Assembly: GCF_000719555.1 (NCBI RefSeq)
Contig: NZ_JOGX01000059.1
Location: forward strand, 1 to 39,654
Reading direction: 5' to 3'
DNA: 39,654 nt
Source of the DNA: Streptomyces sp. NRRL F-5727
GTDB lineage: Bacteria; Actinomycetota; Actinomycetes; Streptomycetales; Streptomycetaceae
Shown: positions 24,739-32,683 of the stretch, in pieces
How the letters are laid out: each line of letters starts with the position of its first letter
How positions within the stretch are numbered: position 1 is the stretch's first letter
The notes under the pieces: generated by a model
What the model was told of the DNA's origin: nothing
Database searches by the model: none
The model's input: the letters and a program-made list of their open reading frames with translations, nothing else
Program-made: the position numbers and the translations under genes

Positions 24739-25485
24739 TCAACCCGCAGCCGTCCGGGCCCCAGGCGTGTGCCCGAAGGCGCGGCGGAAGACGTCGATGA
24801 AGGTACTGGCGGAGGACCAGCCGCACCGGTGCGCGACGGCGGTGACGGGCAGGTCCTCCGCGAGCAGGATCAGGGCGTGGTGGAGCCTGATCTGGGTGCG
24901 CCACTGGGGGTACGAGAGGCCGAGTTCGGCGCGCAGGCGGCGCGAGAGGGTGCGGGCGCTGGCACCGATTTGCCGGCCGAGCTCGTCGAGCGGGCGGTTG
25001 TCCGCCGGGTCGGCGCGCAGGATGGCGTGGAGCTCCCTGAGCAGGGGACCGGTGGGGGTCGGCAGGTGCAGCGGCTGCTCGGGGGAGACCCTCAACTGGT
25101 CGAGCATGACGGCGCGCAGCCGGAGACGCGGCGCGCTGTCGTCCCCCGGCGTGCGCGTGTAGGCGACGATGAGCTCCCGCAGGAGCGGACTGACGGCGAG
25201 GACGGCCGGCCGGTCGAGACCGAGCGGATTCTCCGTGGTGGGCAGGCCGACGAGATGGAGGTCGAGCTCGCCGTGGGCCTGGTGCTGGTGGACGGTGCCC
25301 GCCGGGATCCAGAGCGCGCGCGTGGCGGGAGCGACCCAGGAACCCGCGTCGGTCGTCACCGCGATGGTGCCCTGGCTCGCATAGGCGATCTGGTGATCGT
25401 CATGGCGGTGCGCGTCGATCTCGCCGCCGGACGCGAGACGTTGGGTACGGGTCGGCGCGACGGGAGTGTGGCGGATTTTCTGCAT
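24739..25485 (-). CDS. AraC-family transcriptional regulator with N-terminal cupin
   Basis: 248 residues from ATG 25485. The N-terminal cupin sensor (HRHDDHQIAYASQGTIAVTT, ALWIPAGTVHQHQAHG) is followed by two C-terminal helix-turn-helix motifs: LDELGRQIGASARTLSRRLR and VTAVAHRCGWSSASTFIDVF, then the AraC signature RRAFGHTPG. It is divergent from the Fsr-type MFS gene and probably controls it. Five 21-bp repeats in or near the MFS start are candidate binding sites. AGGTG precedes the start. Confidence 0.92.
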   Translation of the reverse strand: MQKIRHTPVAPTRTQRLASGGEIDAHRHDDHQIAYASQGTIAVTTDAGSWVAPATRALWIPAGTVHQHQAHGELDLHLVGLPTTENPLGLDRPAVLAVSPLLRELIVAYTRTPGDDSAPRLRLRAVMLDQLRVSPEQPLHLPTPTGPLLRELHAILRADPADNRPLDELGRQIGASARTLSRRLRAELGLSYPQWRTQIRLHHALILLAEDLPVTAVAHRCGWSSASTFIDVFRRAFGHTPGARTAAG

Positions 25486-25531
25486 CACCTGGCAATCTAT
25501 CGAAAGCACGACAGCGGCCGCCTCTCCCAGG

Positions 25532-26809
25532 ATGGGGCGGGTGCGAAAGAACACCTCGATCCCAGCGCGGAACTCCTCGACTCCCCGGCGGAACTCCTCG
25601 ACTCCCCGGCAGAACTCCTCGACTCCCTTGCAGAGCACCTCGATCCCTCTGCTGGCGGTGGGCCACGCCTGCGTCGATGTCTACCAGGGCGCCGTCGCGG
25701 CGCTCATCCCGTTCTTCGTGGCCGAACGCCACTACACCTACGCGATCGCCTCCGGCATCGTGCTGGCCGCGTCCCTGCTGTCGTCGGTGGCCCAGCCGCT
25801 GTTCGGCGCGCTCACCGACCGCTGGCCGATGCCCTGGCTGCTGCCCGCGAGCACCCTGCTGAGCGGCGTGGGCATCGCGCTGAGCGGCCTGGGTGACTCG
25901 TACGCCCTGACCCTGGTCTTCGTGGCGGTCTCCGGCGTCGGCGTGGCCGCCTACCACCCGGAGTCCGCCCGGGTGGCCCGCCTGGCGAGCCGGGGCAGCC
26001 ACCGCGCGATGAGCTGGTTCTCCCTCGGCGGCAACATCGGCTTCGCGCTCGCCCCGCTCCTGGTGTCCGCCGCGATCGGCCACGGCTCCCTGCGCTGGAC
26101 ACCGGTCCTGGTCCTGCCCGCGCTCGTCGGCGCCGCCCTGACCGTGCCCGTGCTCCAGCTGTACGCCCGGCCCCGGGGCGGTACCACCAAGAAGCCCCCG
26201 GGCAGGGGCGCCGACGACGTGGCCTCGTTCGTGAGACTGTCCCTGGCGGTCGTCTTCCGCTCCGTCGTCTTCACCGGCCTGAGCACCTTCATCGCCCTCT
26301 ACGCCCGGCAGCGCACCCAGGGCAGCGCCACCGCCGGAACCGTCGCCCTGTTCCTGCTCTTCCTCGGAGGCGCGGTCGGCTCGGTCCTGGGCGGTGCGCT
26401 GGCGGACCGCTACGACCGGGTCCGGGTGTGCCGCTGGTCCTACCTGCTGTCGATCGCCGCCGTCGCCGGAGTGATCCACGCGCCGGGCCCGGCCATGTTC
26501 CTCTGCGTCGCCCTCACCTCCGCCGGCCTGTACGTCCCCTTCTCCCTCCAGGTCACGCTCGGCCAGGACTACCTGCCCTCCCGCGTCGGCACCGCGGGCG
26601 GCGTCACCCTCGGCCTCACCGTCAGCATCGGCGGCCTCGTCAGCCCGCTCCTGGGGCACCTGGCCGACACCACCTCCCTCCGCACCGCCCTCACCCCCCT
26701 GATCGCCATGCCCGCCCTCAGCTGGCTCCTCTTCCGTGCCCTGCCCGAACCCACCGCGCCGGCTGTGACCGGCAAGACCCCACCCCGAGAACGCGTCGGA
26801 AATTCTTGA
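25532..26809 (+). CDS. MFS efflux transporter, fosmidomycin-resistance (Fsr) type
   Basis: 425 residues from ATG 25532, with GTG 25541 and TTG 25627 as alternatives. The core (LAVGHACVDVYQGAVAALIP, AERHYTYAIASGIVLAASLL, LFGALTDRWPMPWLLPASTL, GVAAYHPESARVARLASRGS) is typical of Fsr-like MFS drug exporters with 12 helices. If the early start is used, the N-terminus holds five heptapeptide repeats (NTSIPAR, NSSTPRR, NSSTPRQ, NSSTPLQ, STSIPLL), unusual for this family and encoded by a 21-bp DNA repeat. A start at TTG 25627 would place most of that repeat in the promoter instead. The divergent AraC gene probably regulates it. Its stop overlaps the -35 region of the ArsR promoter. Confidence 0.9.
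   Translation: MGRVRKNTSIPARNSSTPRRNSSTPRQNSSTPLQSTSIPLLAVGHACVDVYQGAVAALIPFFVAERHYTYAIASGIVLAASLLSSVAQPLFGALTDRWPMPWLLPASTLLSGVGIALSGLGDSYALTLVFVAVSGVGVAAYHPESARVARLASRGSHRAMSWFSLGGNIGFALAPLLVSAAIGHGSLRWTPVLVLPALVGAALTVPVLQLYARPRGGTTKKPPGRGADDVASFVRLSLAVVFRSVVFTGLSTFIALYARQRTQGSATAGTVALFLLFLGGAVGSVLGGALADRYDRVRVCRWSYLLSIAAVAGVIHAPGPAMFLCVALTSAGLYVPFSLQVTLGQDYLPSRVGTAGGVTLGLTVSIGGLVSPLLGHLADTTSLRTALTPLIAMPALSWLLFRALPEPTAPAVTGKTPPRERVGNS
25549..25653. repeat. Five 21-bp direct repeats at the AraC-MFS divergent boundary
   Basis: Units at 25549-25569, 25570-25590, 25591-25611, 25612-25632 and 25633-25653 share the core AACTCCTCGACTCCC, with units 2 and 3 nearly identical. The 21-bp period equals two turns of DNA, as expected for AraC-type direct-repeat operators, and also equals seven codons, so the repeat is in frame with the MFS gene. 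Confidence 0.8.
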
Positions 26810-26835
26810 CGCGTCGGATTTCTCCGACGCATACT
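26806..26835 (+). promoter_or_regulatory. ArsR promoter with perfect palindromic operator
   Basis: -35 TTGACG (26806-26811) and -10 CATACT (26830-26835) are 18 bp apart. The spacer holds a perfect inverted repeat, GCGTCGGA (26811-26818), TTTC, TCCGACGC (26823-26830), a good ArsR-type operator for autorepression. A third half-site GCGTCGGA occurs at 26793-26800. The -10 ends 6 nt before the ATG at 26842, so a leaderless mRNA is likely. Confidence 0.75.
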
Positions 26836-26841
26836 CGTCCC

Positions 26842-27195
26842 ATGCCTACCGACGTGTTCGGCGTGCTCGCCAACCCGGTCCGCCGCAGACTGCTGGAGAG
26901 CCTGCGGGAAGGCCCCCGCCCCACAGGGGAGCTGGCGGCCCTGTTCGAACTCGGCAGACCGGCGGTCTCCGAGCACCTGGCGGTGCTCCGGACCGCCGGA
27001 CTGGTACGCGAGGAACCCCGCGGCCGGCACCGCTTCTACCACCTCGAACCGGCCCGGCTGGCCGAGGTGAGCGAGTGGCTGCACCCGTTCGAGCACTACT
27101 GGAGACAGCGCATGGACGCGCTCTCCGACCTCCTCGACGAAGAAGCCGACGAAGAAGACGGCGAACAAGCCGACGAACAAGGACACAAGAAATGA
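26842..27195 (+). CDS. ArsR-family winged-helix repressor
   Basis: 117 residues. The winged helix reads VFGVLANPVRRRLLESLREG, GELAALFELGRPAVSEHLAV and LVREEPRGRHRFYHLEPARL. No cysteine metal site is present, so it belongs to the non-metal ArsR group that is usually paired with SRPBCC/AHSA1 genes. The C-terminal tail is very acidic (about 30 residues of D and E). The stop overlaps the start of the SRPBCC gene as ATGA. A perfect palindrome overlaps its own promoter, consistent with autorepression. Confidence 0.93.
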   Translation: MPTDVFGVLANPVRRRLLESLREGPRPTGELAALFELGRPAVSEHLAVLRTAGLVREEPRGRHRFYHLEPARLAEVSEWLHPFEHYWRQRMDALSDLLDEEADEEDGEQADEQGHKK

Positions 27196-27611
27196 CCCAG
27201 CACGACACGACCGACACCATCACCTGCGAGAAGTCCCTGTCCCACCCCCCGGCGGCGGTGTGGAAGGCCCTGACCGACCCCGCACTGCACGCCCGCTGGT
27301 GGGCCGCTGGCGACATCAAGCCCGTCGTCGGACACCGCTTCACCCTCGACATGGGCACCTTCGGCAGCCAGCCCTGCGAGGTGACCGCCGTCGAGGACGA
27401 ACGCCTCCTCGCGTACCGCTTCGCCGAAGGCACCCTCGACACCACCATCACCTGGACGCTCCACCCGCAGGGCGAGGGCACCCTCCTCGTCCTCACCCAC
27501 GCCGGCTTCGACCTCGACTCCCCGATGGGCCGACAGGCGTACGCAGGCATGGGGAAGGGCTGGCCCCACGTCCTGGACCGCCTCGACGCCGCCCTGGCCG
27601 AGACCGCCTGA
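27192..27611 (+). CDS. SRPBCC / AHSA1-like (CalC-type) protein
   Basis: 139 residues. The AHSA1 core is HPPAAVWKALTDPALHARWW, AGDIKPVVGHRFTLDMGTFG, LLAYRFAEGTLDTTITWTLH and GTLLVLTHAGFDLDS. These helix-grip folds bind hydrophobic ligands; CalC members give self-resistance to enediynes, but most are uncharacterised. It is translationally coupled to the ArsR repressor (ATGA), a common pairing, so the regulator presumably responds to the same ligand. Confidence 0.92.
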   Translation: MTQHDTTDTITCEKSLSHPPAAVWKALTDPALHARWWAAGDIKPVVGHRFTLDMGTFGSQPCEVTAVEDERLLAYRFAEGTLDTTITWTLHPQGEGTLLVLTHAGFDLDSPMGRQAYAGMGKGWPHVLDRLDAALAETA

Positions 27612-27626
27612 CGCGCGACCGAACCG

Positions 27627-27926
27627 CTACCCGGCGGACGCGGCGGGCGCGAGGCCGTCCTGCGCCTCCTGGGCGCGAGCCGCCGCCATCTTCATCCACC
27701 TCTCCAGCGTCTCGACCTGGACCTCGGAGCCGTTCCTGCCCTTCTCCTCCACGGCGACGACGGCGGTGCCCACCTGGACGAGCGCCTGACCCAGGTGACC
27801 CGGTACCTCGAAGGCAGCCGACTCCTGGCCGAGCGCCGGTACGGCCGGCGGCTTGGCCTCACTGTTCGCTCGGGCTCCGCGATGATCTCCGCGGCGGGCC
27901 CGGTGAACCGGGCCCGCCCCTCCCAT
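27627..27926 (-). CDS. Small hypothetical protein, possibly frameshifted
   Basis: 99 residues from ATG 27926. The C-terminal ~75 residues (PALGQESAAFEVPGHLGQAL, AVVAVEEKGRNGSEVQVETL, ERWMKMAAARAQEAQDGLAP) look like a real helical protein. The first ~20 residues do not, while a neighbouring frame reads WEGRARFTGPAAEIIAEPER over the same bases. The natural protein may therefore join the two frames near 27870, which would make this copy frameshifted. I do not recognise the family. It lies 21 bp before the lipase stop on the same strand. Confidence 0.45.
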   Translation of the reverse strand: MGGAGPVHRARRGDHRGARANSEAKPPAVPALGQESAAFEVPGHLGQALVQVGTAVVAVEEKGRNGSEVQVETLERWMKMAAARAQEAQDGLAPAASAG

Positions 27927-27947
27927 GTGCCGCCTGTCGTTCTCGCC

Positions 27948-29153
27948 TCAGGGGCGGTGGAAGTGAACCTCCGGGTGCGCCGGGTCCGGCCCGTCGAGCA
28001 GCGGCTGCTCCCGGTCCCGCAGGTGCTGGTCGAAGAAGGCGGCGACGTACGCGCGGGTCACCGCCACCGCGCGCTCGGCCGCGAGGTCGCCGTAGGGGAG
28101 ACCGAGGTGGCGGAGGAGTACGGGCGCGTCGCTGAAGCCGAGGTGGTCGGCGCGGTCGACGGTCAGCCAGTACTTGTCGCCGCTCAGCCCCTTCCAGGTG
28201 GTGTCCCACGACGCGTCCCCGCTGTTCGGCCGGTGGTGCGCGTCCGCACCCAGCAGCAGGAAGGGACGGCCGCCGAGCCCGTCGGCGGGCAGCGTGTCCC
28301 AGAAGGTGCCGTCCATGTTCACCCCGGCGTCGATCCGCCGGTCGGCGGCCATGGCGGGAACCGCGCTCGCGCCGCCGACCGAGTGGCCGGCCATGCCGAT
28401 CCGGTTCGCGTCGATGGAGGACGCGTACTTCCAGGCGGGCCGCGAGCCGGTCAGCCGGTCCAGGACGAACCGGGTGTCCGCGGCGCGGGTCCCGGTCACC
28501 AGCGTGCCCTTGGACCAGCCGCTGTCCCCCATCACGGTGCAGGCGACACAGGTCAGGGTCCGCCCGCCCGGGAACGACGTCCCGGACGACTCGTAGGCAT
28601 GGTCGAGCGAGGCGACGACGTAACCGCGGGAGGCGAGGTCCTCGGCGAGGCTGGTGAGCGTGTACCGCGCCATGCCGAAGCCCGGCGAAAGCACCACGAG
28701 AGGGTGCCGCCCCGGCGCGGGACGCACCTCCGCCGCACTGTACGTACGGGCCCGCGCCACCTGCCGCTCCAGCGCCGGGTCGTCGACCGACACGGCCTCG
28801 AGCAACAGCCGGGCCTCGTCGTCCGTGGCGTACCGCGCGGGCCGACCCGGACGGGACGCGGGGTAGTGCAGCGTCACCATGAGCTCGCGCGCGTCCGCCG
28901 TCGGCACCCAGGGATCGGTCCGGGACCGGTCCACGAGGTGCAGCACGGAACTCCCCACCCCGTACGACCCGGTGGGCGCCGGCATCCGCAGCCGCTCGTC
29001 GCCTCGATCGGGAGCGACGGCCGTGCTCCCCGAAGCAGCGGACAGACCAGAAGGAACGGACGGGGTCGAAGCGGCAGAGGCGGTGGTGGCGGCAGGTAAG
29101 ACGACCGCGCAGGCGAGGAGGGCGGTGGCCGCCGCCCGAATCATTTTGTTCAT
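27948..29153 (-). CDS. Secreted alpha/beta hydrolase, PAF-acetylhydrolase-like lipase
   Basis: 401 residues with a signal peptide (AAATALLACAVVLPAATTAS). The nucleophile elbow is GHSVGG with Ser258, preceded by the oxyanion region VVLSPGFGMARYTLTSLAED. The layout matches platelet-activating-factor acetylhydrolase II-like enzymes and bacterial cutinase-like lipases. Aspartate and histidine candidates are LLLGADAHHRPNSG and VDRADHLGFSDAP. It acts outside the cell on esters or short-chain lipids. ATG 29153 gives the signal peptide directly; no strong Shine-Dalgarno sequence precedes it. The 298-bp region to the next gene shows nothing I can assign. Confidence 0.88.
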   Translation of the reverse strand: MNKMIRAAATALLACAVVLPAATTASAASTPSVPSGLSAASGSTAVAPDRGDERLRMPAPTGSYGVGSSVLHLVDRSRTDPWVPTADARELMVTLHYPASRPGRPARYATDDEARLLLEAVSVDDPALERQVARARTYSAAEVRPAPGRHPLVVLSPGFGMARYTLTSLAEDLASRGYVVASLDHAYESSGTSFPGGRTLTCVACTVMGDSGWSKGTLVTGTRAADTRFVLDRLTGSRPAWKYASSIDANRIGMAGHSVGGASAVPAMAADRRIDAGVNMDGTFWDTLPADGLGGRPFLLLGADAHHRPNSGDASWDTTWKGLSGDKYWLTVDRADHLGFSDAPVLLRHLGLPYGDLAAERAVAVTRAYVAAFFDQHLRDREQPLLDGPDPAHPEVHFHRP

Positions 29154-29451
29154 GCCGAGGACGCTACGTTCCCCCTCCGGACGCCCGCGTCCTCCCACGG
29201 TCGCAACCCCTCACACGCACGGTACGACCCGGGTCGGACGCACGGTAGTCCTGGCTGCCCAGGTCAGTCTTGCCGCCCCGTCAGATCCTCGTACGAAGAG
29301 GCGAGTTCACCAGAACGCGCGAGACGACGCCCCTGGCGAACCCGCCCCGAGCACGCGGCCTCCTGGCCGTAACCCGGCGCCGCACGTAGGCTGCTCCCCG
29401 CGCACCGCCCAGGTGCTCACCGCGCTCGGCGAGAGGGGGGGGGGAGGAGCC

Positions 29452-30177
29452 ATGACGTGGGTCGGCGATCCTCGGCTGGCGGCCGGGACCGAGGCCGCCC
29501 GGTACCTGGACGCGGCTTTCACACCCGGCGCCCGCCTCGGCACGGTGTACGACGATCCGACCACGCCCGTCGTCGTGACGAGGGTCGAGCAAGTGGCCAC
29601 CCTGCGCGTCCCCAGCGGCCGTCTCGTCGTCGACGCCCCCTGGCACGACGACGACGCGTGGCGGTACGAGCGCGGGCTGCCGACGAGACCCCCGCGCGAA
29701 CTGGCGGTGGGCATCCCGGCGGGCGCGCACCCGGTGGACGTCGCCTGGACGGCCGGCCCGTACGAGTTCCTCGGCCGACACTTCGAGGGCATCGAGTGCG
29801 CCGCGACGCGGCTGCGCCTCCACGACGAGCCGGTGGTCGCGTGGGAGATGGGCCTGGGCGTCGACGACGACATCGACGGCCTCCAGCCGGGCGATTCGTT
29901 CCGTTTCGCCTCCGACGCCAATGTCGGCTGTTTCGCCGACGCCGGCGCGTGGACGACTCTCTCGGCACCTTTCCGCACGTACGTGGACGGCAGCCCCGTC
30001 CCACGCGAGACGGAACGGCTGCCCCACGAAGGCGAGCGGGTGCGTGACGACTCGCGCCAGGCCGATCTGGTCACGTTCAGCGCCGAGAGCGGCGGCATCG
30101 TCTGGGTGGGCCGCACCGGGAGCGGCGACGTGGCCGCCGTCGTCGTCACCACCGGCCTGCACGGAGCCGAAGCCTGA
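29452..30177 (+). CDS. DUF4241 domain protein
   Basis: 241 residues. The pattern HPVDVAWTAGPYEFLGRHFE, then ATRLRLHDEPVVAWEMGLGV, GDSFRFASDANVGCFADAGA and LVTFSAESGGIVWVGRTGSG matches DUF4241 proteins. They are common in actinobacteria, sometimes as immunity-like stand-alone genes, and have no settled function. It has no signal peptide or membrane helix. GGAGGAG lies 3-9 nt upstream of ATG 29452. It converges with the AraC gene with a 5-bp gap. Confidence 0.85.
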   Translation: MTWVGDPRLAAGTEAARYLDAAFTPGARLGTVYDDPTTPVVVTRVEQVATLRVPSGRLVVDAPWHDDDAWRYERGLPTRPPRELAVGIPAGAHPVDVAWTAGPYEFLGRHFEGIECAATRLRLHDEPVVAWEMGLGVDDDIDGLQPGDSFRFASDANVGCFADAGAWTTLSAPFRTYVDGSPVPRETERLPHEGERVRDDSRQADLVTFSAESGGIVWVGRTGSGDVAAVVVTTGLHGAEA

Positions 30178-30182
30178 GCGCC

Positions 30183-31079
30183 TCAGGGCGCGGAGTGTCC
30201 CCGTACCGAGTCGCGAAAGGCGATCGGGGTCTGCCCGGTGCGGTGGTGGAAGTACCTGCTGAAGTGGGTGGCGCTGGAGAACCCGAGGCGGCCCGCGATC
30301 TGGGCGGCCGTCTGGTCGCTGTGAGCCAGCAGTCGCTTGGCCTCCAGCACGACCCGGCGGTCGACGAACTCCTTGGCGCCCACGCCGGCGAAGACCAGGG
30401 TGGCGCGCGACAGGGTACGTGCCGAATAGCCCAGCGCCCCCGCGTAGTCCTCCACCCGGCGAGTCCGGGCGAAGTCCCTCTCCACGGCGTCGCGGAACCG
30501 CAGATAGGTCGCGTCGGCCTCGGGAACCGGCCCGCCGACGGGCGCGGTGAGGTGCGCGAGGCGCAGGACCAGCACGGCGAGCAGATGGCGCAGCGCCGCG
30601 GTGTGGACCTCCAGCGGCAGATGCCCGAGGGACCGGAACTCGGTGGTGAGGTGATCGGCGGCCAGCCGGAGGGCGGAGGCGTCGCCGGGCAGGGGCCGTA
30701 GCAGCACAGGAGCGTGCGGGTCCTCGACGCGCGCGCCGGCGGAGGTCGCGGGGTCCAGGAAGTCCTGGCGGAAGAGGACCAGGGTCCCTTCGGCGCGGCC
30801 GAGGTCGCCCCACTGTTGCACCTGCCCGGGGCGCACCCACAGCCAGGTGCCCGGTTCGAGGCTGTGGGCGGTGAAGTCGACGGTGTGCCGCAGGGCCCCG
30901 TCGGCCAGGGTGATCAGGTGATGGAAGTCCGGCCGCTGGGGCGCCGCGAGCCGCCCGGCGGGCACCCTGCGGCGCAGCTCGGCGAGGGACAGCACCTCGA
31001 CGCCGGCGGGGGTGCCCACGGGGGCGGTGAAGGAGACCTCGGGGATCCCGATCTCGGCATCGTGTCGTTTTTTGACCAT
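30183..31079 (-). CDS. AraC-family transcriptional regulator
   Basis: 298 residues from ATG 31079. The N-terminal cupin-like domain (FHHLITLADGALRHTVDFTA, LEPGTWLWVRPGQVQQWGDL) precedes the AraC DNA-binding domain: VEDYAGALGYSARTLSRATL, then AAQIAGRLGFSSATHFSRYF and the signature HHRTGQTPIAFRD. It is divergent from the two SnoaL-like genes with a 198-bp gap, and probably controls them. Metal or ligand specificity is not visible. Confidence 0.93.
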   Translation of the reverse strand: MVKKRHDAEIGIPEVSFTAPVGTPAGVEVLSLAELRRRVPAGRLAAPQRPDFHHLITLADGALRHTVDFTAHSLEPGTWLWVRPGQVQQWGDLGRAEGTLVLFRQDFLDPATSAGARVEDPHAPVLLRPLPGDASALRLAADHLTTEFRSLGHLPLEVHTAALRHLLAVLVLRLAHLTAPVGGPVPEADATYLRFRDAVERDFARTRRVEDYAGALGYSARTLSRATLVFAGVGAKEFVDRRVVLEAKRLLAHSDQTAAQIAGRLGFSSATHFSRYFHHRTGQTPIAFRDSVRGHSAP

Positions 31080-31277
31080 CGTGAGTCGCCAGCGTATCCG
31101 CTTCAGGCCGCTCAGCCCCCCAACACTTGGAGGTGTGCGCTCCTCGACATCAGGGAGATGTCGGAAAGGAGCAAGGCTGGCTGCGACCCGTGCGGACACC
31201 CGCGGGAGCCGCGACCCCCACCCCACACCCCACGCCCTCGACCTCCACCCCCACCCCGATCCGCAAGGAGACCCGCA

Positions 31278-32039
31278 ATGAGCAGCACCAAGAACACCGT
31301 CCTGACCGCCGTCGGCGAGCTCTTCGGGAAGAAGGACCCGGGCGCGGTGGACCGCTGGGTCGCCGCCGACTACCGCCAGCACAGCGCCCTGGCGGCGGAC
31401 GGTCCGGAGGCCCTGCGCACCCTGGTCGCCGGACTGCCCGAGGGCTTCCGGTACGTGGGCGCCCGCGTGATCGCCGACGGCGACCTGGTCGCCCTCCACG
31501 GCACGTACCACGGCTTCGGCCCCGACCCGCTGGTCGCCTTCGACATCTTCCGCGTCGACGCCGACGGAAAGCTCGCCGAGCACTGGGACGCCCTCACCCC
31601 GCTGATCGGGGACACCGCCTCCGGCCGCTCCCAGACCGACGGTCCCACCGAGCCCACCGACCCGCACCTGACCGAGGCCAACCGGGCCCTGGTCCTTGAG
31701 TTCGCGGAGAAGGTCCTGAAGGGCGCCGACTACACGGTCCTGACGGACTACGTCTCGACCGAGACGTACCACCAGCACAACCCCGAGGCGGCCGACGGCC
31801 TCGACGGCTTCGGCGCCGCCGCCGCGAAGTGGGCCGAACAGGGCAAGGACCTCGTCTACAAGAAGGTGCACAAGGTCATCGCCGAGGGCGACCTCGTCCT
31901 GCTCCAGTCCGAGGGCGAGTTCGGCACCCCCGTCGCGTACTACGACCTCTTCCGCGTCCAGGGCGGCAAGATCGTCGAGCACTGGGACGTCATCACCCCG
32001 GTTCCCGCCGAGCTGCCGCACTCCAACGGCCTGTTCTGA
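31278..32039 (+). CDS. Tandem-domain SnoaL-like (NTF2-fold) protein
   Basis: 253 residues holding two SnoaL/NTF2-like domains in one chain, residues ~1-115 and ~130-253. Each has the family end motif: FDIFRVDADGKLAEHWDALT in the first and [20 protein letters not shown] in the second. The second has QHNPEAADGLDGF; the first has a weaker equivalent (QHSALAADGPEAL). These alpha+beta barrels bind polyketides or small ligands; most stand-alone members are uncharacterised. AAGGAG precedes ATG 31278. It is followed by a single-domain paralogue 87 bp downstream and divergent from an AraC regulator. Confidence 0.9.
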   Translation: MSSTKNTVLTAVGELFGKKDPGAVDRWVAADYRQHSALAADGPEALRTLVAGLPEGFRYVGARVIADGDLVALHGTYHGFGPDPLVAFDIFRVDADGKLAEHWDALTPLIGDTASGRSQTDGPTEPTDPHLTEANRALVLEFAEKVLKGADYTVLTDYVSTETYHQHNPEAADGLDGFGAAAAKWAEQGKDLVYKKVHKVIAEGDLVLLQSEGEFGTPVAYYDLFRVQGGKIVEHWDVITPVPAELPHSNGLF

Positions 32040-32126
32040 GGCGCCCGGCAGGCCCCCGGCAGGCCCCCGGCACCTGCTCGCCACACTCACCATGCCGGAC
32101 CCGGCACCCGACCCTACGGTGGCACC

Positions 32127-32507
32127 ATGAACGACCCGGAGAAGAACAAGGCCGCCGCCAAGGCGTTCTACGACCTCATGTTCAACGAATGCCGCCCGGC
32201 CGAGGCCATCGACCGGTACGCCGGCGATACCTACACCCAGCACAACCCCCACGTCGCCGACGGCAAACAGGCGTTCGTCGAGTACTTCGAACGCATGGCC
32301 GCCGAGTACCCGGGAAAGCGCGTCACCTTCAAGCGCGCTTTCGCCGAGGGCGACCACGTCATCCTGCACTGCCACCAGATCTGGCCCGAGGAGGAGTACG
32401 CGGGCATCGACATCTTCCGCTTCGACGCCCACGGCAAGATCGTCGAACACTGGGACGTCCTCCAGGTCATCCCGCCCACTTCCAAGAACGACAACACCAT
32501 GTTCTAG
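32127..32507 (+). CDS. SnoaL-like (NTF2-fold) protein
   Basis: 126 residues, one SnoaL-like domain: [40 protein letters not shown] and [20 protein letters not shown]. It is close to the second domain of the upstream gene, so the two genes hold three copies of the same fold. ATG 32127 was chosen by family length; GGTGG upstream is a weak ribosome-binding site. A strong hairpin begins at its stop codon. Confidence 0.92.
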   Translation: MNDPEKNKAAAKAFYDLMFNECRPAEAIDRYAGDTYTQHNPHVADGKQAFVEYFERMAAEYPGKRVTFKRAFAEGDHVILHCHQIWPEEEYAGIDIFRFDAHGKIVEHWDVLQVIPPTSKNDNTMF

Positions 32508-32530
32508 CCCTCCGCACCCCTGCGGAGGGC
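32507..32530 (+). terminator. Terminator hairpin overlapping the SnoaL-like stop
   Basis: A perfect 10-bp stem, GCCCTCCGCA (32507-32516) with TGCGGAGGGC (32521-32530), and loop CCCC. The stem starts at the last base of the TAG stop. No U-tract follows, as is usual in Streptomyces. Confidence 0.8.
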
Positions 32531-32683
32531 AGGACAACCGAACAACACCCCCCCTCGACGAAGCGACACAGCCCCCGGCTCCTGACATTGCACCCCCGCC
32601 GCTCCCACTCACCGGCTGATCCTGCGCGAGACAGTCACGGCAGCGACCTGGTCCGGGATGCGGATGACGTGGATGCCGCTCCA

